35,064 nucleotides of DNA from assembly GCA_024763185.1 (NCBI GenBank), contig JANTFY010000003.1, forward strand, positions 1 to 35,064, written 5' to 3'. The notes under the pieces are model-generated. The model did not search any database and was not told where the DNA came from. It saw only the letters and a program-made list of their open reading frames with translations. This document shows, in pieces, positions 29,032 through 35,064 of the stretch; the stretch's first letter is position 1; the number at the start of each line of letters is the position of its first letter. Both the position numbers and the translations under genes were made by a program. Source of the DNA: Gammaproteobacteria bacterium. GTDB taxonomy: Bacteria; Pseudomonadota; Gammaproteobacteria; GCA-001735895.

Positions 29032-31512
29032 TTAAACAAATTTTCGGTTAAATAATGATTTTCTCCTCAACCCGAAGACCCACACTAGAAATGCACTCAG
29101 CACTTCAACTGCAAAAGCCCCGCTGGAACCACCGTCTGAATCATTATCCGGATTACCGCCAACATCTACCGTATTGGCCACCACCCCCTCGCCACTCACG
29201 TGAAGGGTAATCGGATTCTCGTCACCATCATTTGATGGAATATCCAGACTGTCGTTAAAATCGGCCACGGATGTAGGTGAGAACCTGATGGTTATTGCAC
29301 AGGTTTCACCCTGGCTTAAGGTTTGAGCTGAGCAGGTATCATTGTCCAGCTGGAAAGGGTCTGCCAGGGGATTTGACACCGCAATCTGCCCAAGAACCAG
29401 GTCAGCGCTTCCGTTATTGGTGATATCGACCTGTTTTGTTGCAGTGCTGTTTTCAGCCACTCTACCAAATGGAAGCTGGAGGTCATCCACCGGGTCAACA
29501 GCATCCGTGACGGCAATATCCGCTACGGGTTGTGCCACGCCTGTGCCGGTTACTGTAACAATCACCGATGGCTCATCGGCATCATTCGATGGAATATCCA
29601 GGTTGTCATTAAAAATACCTGCGGATGTGGGTTCAAATTGAACTTCAAAGGTACAGCTGGAAGCTGGTATTACAGTCTGCCCACTGCAATGATCATTGAT
29701 CAGGCTAAACGGCAGAGCAACCACATCCACACTGCCGATATTGCCAATAACCAGGTCGGCATCTCCAACATTTGAAATGGTTACGGTTTGTACGCCACTG
29801 GTGGCCAGGGTTCTGGCCCCAAAAGCAATCTGCAAATCATCTGGCGGAGCGATTGAGTCCACTACCGTGATATCCGGAACAGGAACACCAATACCATGAC
29901 CTTGTGCACTGACGGTCACCACCGATTCATCCGCATCATTGGAAGGAATTTCAAAACCATCCGTGAAAGCACCGGTTGAAGGCGGCGTAAAGCGGATGGT
30001 TAAGGCACAGTTAGAGAGTGGTGCCAGGGTTTGACCAGAACAACTATCCGCTTGAATGACAAAGTCATTGTTAAGCAGATTCTGATCTACCACCAAGCCG
30101 AGAATAAGATCCGCATCACCGCTGTTGGTCACGGTTATGCTGTGATCTGCAAAAGATAACTCGGTAACGTCACCAAATAGAAGTTGAAGATCATCAATGG
30201 GTGCAACAGAATCTGTTACAACAATTTCAGGCGAAGTTACCCCTGCACCCTGAGCGTAAATATAAGCAGCACCCAGGTCGGTAATAAAACCCGTTTGAGC
30301 GTCATAATAATCTTCTCGCCAGGCTCCAATAATGGCATGTTCATCACCCAGGGCAACCGAGCCCCCATAGATATCCATTCCTGAACCATCTGACGCCGTC
30401 AGATGCTGGATTTCAGACCAATCTCCTGCCAAGTCAATCTGGTAGAGATAGGCTGAACCGGCCAATGACCCATTATCGTCGTAGGTGCTATACGAACCGA
30501 TCAGGACCTGATCTCCCTGTATGGAAATCGACTCACCAAAACCATCGTAGGGGAAATTGACCGTACCATCAAAATCGGACGCATTTAATATCTGTTCTTC
30601 TGTCCAGGTGGCGCCATTCCTATTAAACACATAAACCGAGCTGGCAACATAATTGCTCAATGCCACATGAACATAGCTGTTGTTGGATACCATGGCCGTA
30701 TCACCGCTGACCGCAACGGCATGACCAAACCAGTCGTCCACGGCATTATCGGATGCCAACAACTTCTGCTGTTGAGCCCAGCTATCTTGTGAGCGAACGA
30801 AAATATAGGCACTGCCTCGTCGGGCATGCTTATCTTTCGCACCTACCACGACAGTGTCCCCATCAATGGCGACGGCATTGCCAAAGTTGTCGCCGTAGTC
30901 AGAGTCATCGGGGCGAATTTTCTGTTGTTCACTCCAGGTTGTACCACTACGTACAAAGACATAAGCTGCACCGGGCGGATTAGTTTCATGAACACCGTCG
31001 CCCAGTTCCTGAGCGTATTCAGCCCCGATCACCACCGTATCGCCATCTATAGCCACGGCATGTCCAAACTTGTCATCATCCGAGCCATCGGAAGCGATCA
31101 GTTTTGCCTGTTCCGTCCACACAGTCCCGCTGCGAACAAACACATAGGCTGCGCCTGTATTACTTCCAGATACAGAAGCACCTTCAGCCCCGACAACAAT
31201 CGTGTCACCATCCATAGCGACTGCACGCCCAAAAAAATCATTCGATGCACCATCTGATGCCGTCAGTTTTTGTTGCTCCGCCCAATCACCCGATACAGCG
31301 TCACGTACCAAGACATAGACCGCACCCGTTGAACCAGAATTGGAACCGATAGCAGCCGTATCTCCACTTATCGAAACTGCACGTCCAAACTGATCATAAT
31401 CGGCTCCATCCGAAGCAAAAATTTTAACTTCGCCCGTCAGGTCAGCCGATACTGTGAATGGAATTAAAAGAACTAAGAAAGAAAAAAACCGAATAACCTG
31501 ACCAAAGACCAT
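29032..31512 (-). CDS. Exported FG-GAP repeat protein with three choice-of-anchor-D-like domains and a C-terminal sorting-like tail
   Basis: Signal peptide MVFGQVIRFFSFLVLLIPFTVSA; seven repeats like LTASDGASNDFFGRAVAMDGDTIVVGA; three ~110-aa repeats with CSGQT...C; tail DGGSSGAFAVEVLSAFLVWVFGLRRK. RBS GGAG 8 nt before ATG 31512; ORF-track start is 31542. Confidence 0.87.
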   Translation of the reverse strand: MVFGQVIRFFSFLVLLIPFTVSADLTGEVKIFASDGADYDQFGRAVSISGDTAAIGSNSGSTGAVYVLVRDAVSGDWAEQQKLTASDGASNDFFGRAVAMDGDTIVVGAEGASVSGSNTGAAYVFVRSGTVWTEQAKLIASDGSDDDKFGHAVAIDGDTVVIGAEYAQELGDGVHETNPPGAAYVFVRSGTTWSEQQKIRPDDSDYGDNFGNAVAIDGDTVVVGAKDKHARRGSAYIFVRSQDSWAQQQKLLASDNAVDDWFGHAVAVSGDTAMVSNNSYVHVALSNYVASSVYVFNRNGATWTEEQILNASDFDGTVNFPYDGFGESISIQGDQVLIGSYSTYDDNGSLAGSAYLYQIDLAGDWSEIQHLTASDGSGMDIYGGSVALGDEHAIIGAWREDYYDAQTGFITDLGAAYIYAQGAGVTSPEIVVTDSVAPIDDLQLLFGDVTELSFADHSITVTNSGDADLILGLVVDQNLLNNDFVIQADSCSGQTLAPLSNCALTIRFTPPSTGAFTDGFEIPSNDADESVVTVSAQGHGIGVPVPDITVVDSIAPPDDLQIAFGARTLATSGVQTVTISNVGDADLVIGNIGSVDVVALPFSLINDHCSGQTVIPASSCTFEVQFEPTSAGIFNDNLDIPSNDADEPSVIVTVTGTGVAQPVADIAVTDAVDPVDDLQLPFGRVAENSTATKQVDITNNGSADLVLGQIAVSNPLADPFQLDNDTCSAQTLSQGETCAITIRFSPTSVADFNDSLDIPSNDGDENPITLHVSGEGVVANTVDVGGNPDNDSDGGSSGAFAVEVLSAFLVWVFGLRRKSLFNRKFV
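29180..30230 (-). repeat. Three tandem ~110-aa choice-of-anchor-D-like coding repeats
   Basis: Repeated blocks: PxIxVxDSVAPxDDLQLxFG...TNSGDADLxxG...DxCSGQTL...C...RFxPxSxGxFxDxxxIPSNDADExxVTVxxxGxG. Confidence 0.8.
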
Positions 31513-31515
31513 GAC

Positions 31516-31554
31516 AACTTCTCCATTTGCGGCGAGGGACACTACGGAGAAGTT
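31516..31554 (-). promoter_or_regulatory. 9-bp perfect inverted repeat; potential RNA hairpin enclosing the Shine-Dalgarno
   Basis: AACTTCTCC 31516-31524 and GGAGAAGTT 31546-31554 on the plus strand; on the minus-strand transcript AACUUCUCC-N21-GGAGAAGUU-GUC-AUG. Confidence 0.55.
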
Positions 31555-31555
31555 A

Positions 31556-31583
31556 AGTCACATAAAGTCACAAAATAGTCACA
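31556..31583 (-). promoter_or_regulatory. Three direct heptamers TGTGACT, 11 and 10 bp apart; candidate SARP operator
   Basis: Plus strand AGTCACA at 31556-31562, 31566-31572 and 31577-31583, all identical; between the SARP-like gene and the FG-GAP gene. Confidence 0.6.
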
Positions 31584-31644
31584 GTTGCAAAATACAACTC
31601 TTGGTTATGACTTAAATCAAAAGTTGTGATTAAAATCGGAAAAA

Positions 31645-32490
31645 CTATTTGGGAGCCTGGGCACACAGTTCGCAGAATCCTCCGCAAACTTCGGGTTCTG
31701 CCTTAATGGTTTCATAAAGATGGAGGGTTTTTTGCGATGGCTTGATGCCAAAAGTCTGCTTTAGCATTTGATGACAACGTTCAAACAGGGCCAGCGCTTC
31801 AGAACGGTTGCCCTGGGCACTGTGACAACGCATCAGACCCCGACAATACTCTTCAGACAGCGGGTCGAATTCGCGTGCTTTTTCATACAGCGTGATCACT
31901 TTTCTACAGTCACTGCCGTGATGACGATAATATGCGATCAGCAGCTTGATAATACGCATAAAACGCGAGCGTAAACGTTCTCTGAGCGGTAACATCCAGC
32001 CAACAGCGTTTTCCTTTTCCAGGAACAAACCCCGATTAAGGGCAAACAGCTCTTCAATCAGTTGCTGTAATTTGACTTTTTCATCCTGGCTGTCGTTTTC
32101 CAAATATCGACCCAACTTGTTTAACAGCGCTTCCAACACCCAGGTGTCCACCCAGCAATACTGATCATTCAGGCTTAAGTGACCTTGTTGCACATGGAGT
32201 GCATCCGGTCCAATCATTTTCCTTAGACGTGACAGGGTGGTTGTGTATGCACTATGAGCCTGGTCACCTTCAGAATCTGGCCACAAGGATTCGGTGATCA
32301 GGAACTCGCTAACATTTTTGCCACCGAAGGCGATTAATACCTGAAGCAATTGAACCGGTTTATTTTGGGCTTTGCCCCTGAAGTGAATTTTTGCCCCATT
32401 CAGGCGTACGGAAAAATGCCCCAAAGTAGAAGTTTGCAGAGGATAAGATCCATAAGATTGATCGTAACGAGTTGTTCTTTCGGGACCCAT
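31645..32490 (-). CDS. SARP-type transcriptional regulator (OmpR-like winged helix plus BTAD)
   Basis: 281 aa; LGHFSVRLNGAKIHFRGKAQNKPVQLLQVLIAFGGKNVSEFLITESLWPDSEGDQAHSAYTTTLSRLRKMIG then BTAD-like TPR helices (YCWVDTWVLEALL...REFDPLSEEYCRGLMRCHSAQGNRSEALALFERCHQMLKQTFGIKPSQKT). Confidence 0.88.
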   Translation of the reverse strand: MGPERTTRYDQSYGSYPLQTSTLGHFSVRLNGAKIHFRGKAQNKPVQLLQVLIAFGGKNVSEFLITESLWPDSEGDQAHSAYTTTLSRLRKMIGPDALHVQQGHLSLNDQYCWVDTWVLEALLNKLGRYLENDSQDEKVKLQQLIEELFALNRGLFLEKENAVGWMLPLRERLRSRFMRIIKLLIAYYRHHGSDCRKVITLYEKAREFDPLSEEYCRGLMRCHSAQGNRSEALALFERCHQMLKQTFGIKPSQKTLHLYETIKAEPEVCGGFCELCAQAPK

Positions 32491-32642
32491 TTTCTAAAAC
32501 CTTGCCTTAATACCGGCACTTACCACTTTTGTTATTTTGAACGGGAATATAACTATTTTTCAATTCCAATGTATTGATGGAAGTCACCCTTGGCACCATT
32601 TAGCTTTATAATTCAGCCTTGTTAAAACAACCGATAAAGCCA

Positions 32643-32954
32643 ATGGTAAAACATGATATCACCCGGCAAGAGTTGGAACGCGGGAAAATAAACAGCGAGA
32701 CCGCGCGCATCGCCTGGAAGGAACTGCAACGCTATTTTGCCGGGGGTTACACCCTGCTGGTCAGCGACGAACTCGACTTGATCGAGGTGGCCTACCAGAT
32801 GCAGCAGGACAATGCGTCACAGATCGAACAGTGGATGCAAAACACACAGATTCAGCAGGTCAGCAATGAACAGGCACGTGAGTGGTTTAACAACGATGCC
32901 GAACTATGGGCCTGTGTGATCAAGCCCTGGGTGTTGATTCAAGCGGTGGATTAA
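32643..32954 (+). CDS. DUF2288 family protein
   Basis: MVKHDITRQELERGKINSETARIAWKELQRYFAGGYTLLVSDELDLIEVAYQMQQDNASQIEQWM...EQAREWFNNDAELWACVIKPWVLIQ. Confidence 0.85.
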   Translation: MVKHDITRQELERGKINSETARIAWKELQRYFAGGYTLLVSDELDLIEVAYQMQQDNASQIEQWMQNTQIQQVSNEQAREWFNNDAELWACVIKPWVLIQAVD

Positions 32955-33787
32955 TCGTCCAGTTGCTCCAGAATATTCACCAGCGCGTAGCCATCCAGCA
33001 CATTCAACCAGTGGGTAAAGCCCTGAATCAGGCGTGTTGATTTTTTACCGATGGCCGGGACATTGCCCATGTCCTGACTGTAGCCCGACACGATCGGGTC
33101 ACCCAGCGCCCCGGTTACCGTTGAACGCACAACGGAGAAGTATTCGATATCCGGATGCTGACGCGTATTCAGCCAATGCAACAGGCGCCCGGGTATGGCC
33201 GGCACGATATCGTTCAACAGCCCCTGCGAACGACGCAGCATGTCGTAGGTTTCACCACCCAGCATTTCTTTCAGAATACGTACCGGTAAGGGGTCATCCA
33301 ATTCATCCAGGCCTCGATAGGCCAGTGCTGTACCCAGGTGTGGACTGGCAATTGTCACCAGCGCCTGGACATTGGGAGGGCAGCCGTTGCGCACCAGGGC
33401 CATGCGTGCTACCACGCCGCCGAGGGAGTGCCCGGCAATAATCACTTTTTCAGAAGGGTAATGATCCACAATCCAGCGTATGGCAGCGGTCACCACGTTG
33501 GCCTGAATAATCAGGGGGGCCTCAGAATTTACCTGTAAATTGATCACCTTGTTTTCTTCCTGGTAACCCGGTAACGGTATCGGAATCAGCCCGGCCGGTG
33601 CTCCCAACAGGATACCGGCCCGCTTCCAGCCAAACTGTTGCAAAACGGGCACCACACCGGATTGCTCCCAGGAAAAAATGTTACCCTGATAGCCATGCAC
33701 CAACAGCAGTACATCGGCCCTGGCCGTGCCTGTCAGCATCAGCCACGAAAATAGCGCGGCAGCAATCAGTTTGTTAACAGCTTTCAT
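32951..33787 (-). CDS. Alpha/beta hydrolase, lipase/PGAP1-like
   Basis: 278 aa; signal peptide, VLLLVHGYQGNIFSWEQ, nucleophile elbow VIIAGHSLGGVVARMAL, ASPHLGTALAY. Confidence 0.87.
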   Translation of the reverse strand: MKAVNKLIAAALFSWLMLTGTARADVLLLVHGYQGNIFSWEQSGVVPVLQQFGWKRAGILLGAPAGLIPIPLPGYQEENKVINLQVNSEAPLIIQANVVTAAIRWIVDHYPSEKVIIAGHSLGGVVARMALVRNGCPPNVQALVTIASPHLGTALAYRGLDELDDPLPVRILKEMLGGETYDMLRRSQGLLNDIVPAIPGRLLHWLNTRQHPDIEYFSVVRSTVTGALGDPIVSGYSQDMGNVPAIGKKSTRLIQGFTHWLNVLDGYALVNILEQLDD

Positions 33788-33878
33788 CTTTTCATCCGAA
33801 TTTTATGATCACCATGATAGGCAATTTGAATATTATGCATTATTATGCTCGCCAATAATATTAGTATTTGCTTATATA

Positions 33879-34229
33879 ATGCACAAGAAACCTGATTATA
33901 TTTTTGATGTCGATCTGCACGACTTTCAACAACGCGTGATTGAAGCCTCACACCAGAAACCTGTACTGGTGGATTTCTGGGCTGACTGGTGCAGCCCCTG
34001 CATAGCCATCGCCCCGGTATTAACTCGGGTTATTGAATCCTTTGCTGGCCAGGTGCAACTGGCCAAGCTGGAAGTGGACGAAGGCGATAACATGAAACTG
34101 GCCGGGCACTATCGGGTCAGGGGTTTTCCAACCATTATCCTGTTTAAAAACGGAGAAGAGCAGGACCGATTCAGTAGCGCGCGCCCTTCCCATTTTATTA
34201 AAGAGTTTATCGACTCACATATAATTTGA
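33879..34229 (+). CDS. Thioredoxin-family protein
   Basis: MHKKPDYIFDVDLHDFQQRVIEASHQKPVLVDFWADWCSPCIAIAPVL...YRVRGFPTIILFKNGEEQDRF; active site CSPC. Start at ATG 33879, not 33726. Confidence 0.92.
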   Translation: MHKKPDYIFDVDLHDFQQRVIEASHQKPVLVDFWADWCSPCIAIAPVLTRVIESFAGQVQLAKLEVDEGDNMKLAGHYRVRGFPTIILFKNGEEQDRFSSARPSHFIKEFIDSHII

Positions 34230-34313
34230 GCACTGCATAATTCTATTGGATGCCGGCAATTTTATTGTCATCCTTGAACTATACTCACAGGGAAAAATAA
34301 AATAAGGATCGCA

Positions 34314-35064
34314 GTGCCTGCTAATCTCCCCGAAAAAATCGACCGCTTCATCATCAAGGACGTGCTTGGCAAAGGTGCCCAGGGCGTGGTTTACCTGGCC
34401 ACCGACCCCACGTTGAATCGCCAGGTAGCCATCAAGGCCGTTTCCTTACGCGATAATTTCCAGCAACAGCAGACCATCGACAACCTGCTGCAGGAAGCCC
34501 GTACCGTCAGCCAGTTGCAGCATGCCAACATCATCAGCATTTACGATGTCGGTAGCTATCAGCATAAACCTTACCTGGTACTCGAATATGTCGAGGGTGA
34601 AACACTGCAATCAAAACTGCGCCGGCCAATTCCGCAACAACAGGCACTGAAGATTATTCGAGACGTTTTAACAGGCGTCGCCGCTGCACACCACGAAGGC
34701 ATTATTCACTGCGACCTGAAACCGGCCAACATCATGATCACCTCCGAGGGGCAGGCCAAGGTGGCTGATTTCGGGCTGGCATTACTGGCGGACAGTCACT
34801 ATGAGGATAATGAAAACCTGATCGGCACACCCCAATACATGGCGCCGGAATACATCGAAACCCGGCAACACCAGACCGTGTCCGATGTGTTTTCACTGGG
34901 CCTGATTTTTTATGAATTACTGACTGGACAGAAAGCCGTCGACGGCGCCGATATTTATCAATTACTCAATGCCATTGCCAATCACTCGATCCAGGCCCCT
35001 TCGCGACTCAATGAAAGCATCGATGAGCGACTGGATGCATTGATCTTGAAGGCGCTGGAAAAAG
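34314..35064 (+). CDS. Hanks-type Ser/Thr protein kinase (truncated by window end)
   Basis: GTG start with upstream AAGGA; DRFIIKDVLGKGAQGVVYLATDPTLNRQVAIKAV, HCDLKPANIMI, VADFGLALL, GTPQYMAPEYI, SDVFSLGLIFYELLTG. Not in the ORF track because it runs off the edge. Confidence 0.9.
   Translation, partial: MPANLPEKIDRFIIKDVLGKGAQGVVYLATDPTLNRQVAIKAVSLRDNFQQQQTIDNLLQEARTVSQLQHANIISIYDVGSYQHKPYLVLEYVEGETLQSKLRRPIPQQQALKIIRDVLTGVAAAHHEGIIHCDLKPANIMITSEGQAKVADFGLALLADSHYEDNENLIGTPQYMAPEYIETRQHQTVSDVFSLGLIFYELLTGQKAVDGADIYQLLNAIANHSIQAPSRLNESIDERLDALILKALEK

Noticed and set aside
26361-31542. Tandem coding repeats as a CRISPR-like or satellite array
   Set aside because: The repetition is at protein level (FG-GAP, SBBP, choice-of-anchor D) with diverged DNA; there are no short identical repeats with unique spacers.
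33726-33878. N-terminal extension of the thioredoxin ORF to 33726
   Set aside because: It runs antisense through the lipase signal peptide; the thioredoxin domain fits a start at 33879.

Overview
Chromosomal window from a gammaproteobacterium (inferred from gene content and order). It has three parts. (1) A conserved core: a PilGHIJ-ChpA-ChpC-like twitching/chemosensory cluster (minus strand); gshA-gshB, a TonB-like gene, yqgE, ruvX, pyrR, pyrB and a non-catalytic pyrC' (plus strand); an EamA exporter and three tandem PilT/PilU retraction ATPases (minus); yggS-proC-yggT, a DUF4426 gene, a TerB-like gene and oxyR. (2) A visibly more AT-rich accessory block (about 26.36-32.49 kb, minus strand): a SARP/BTAD-type regulator, an exported FG-GAP seven-repeat protein with three choice-of-anchor-D-type domains and a C-terminal sorting-like tail, and a PKD/SBBP seven-repeat lipoprotein. 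(3) A DUF2288 gene, a lipase-like hydrolase, a thioredoxin and a truncated Ser/Thr kinase. The strongest candidate for an undescribed system is part 2. Between the regulator and the FG-GAP gene are three exact TGTGACT direct repeats spaced 11 and 10 bp, the arrangement expected of a SARP operator. Just downstream, a 9-bp perfect inverted repeat has one arm containing the Shine-Dalgarno of the FG-GAP gene. No tRNA, rRNA, CRISPR array, transposase or prophage was recognised. All family calls come from reading motifs by eye; no database search was run.
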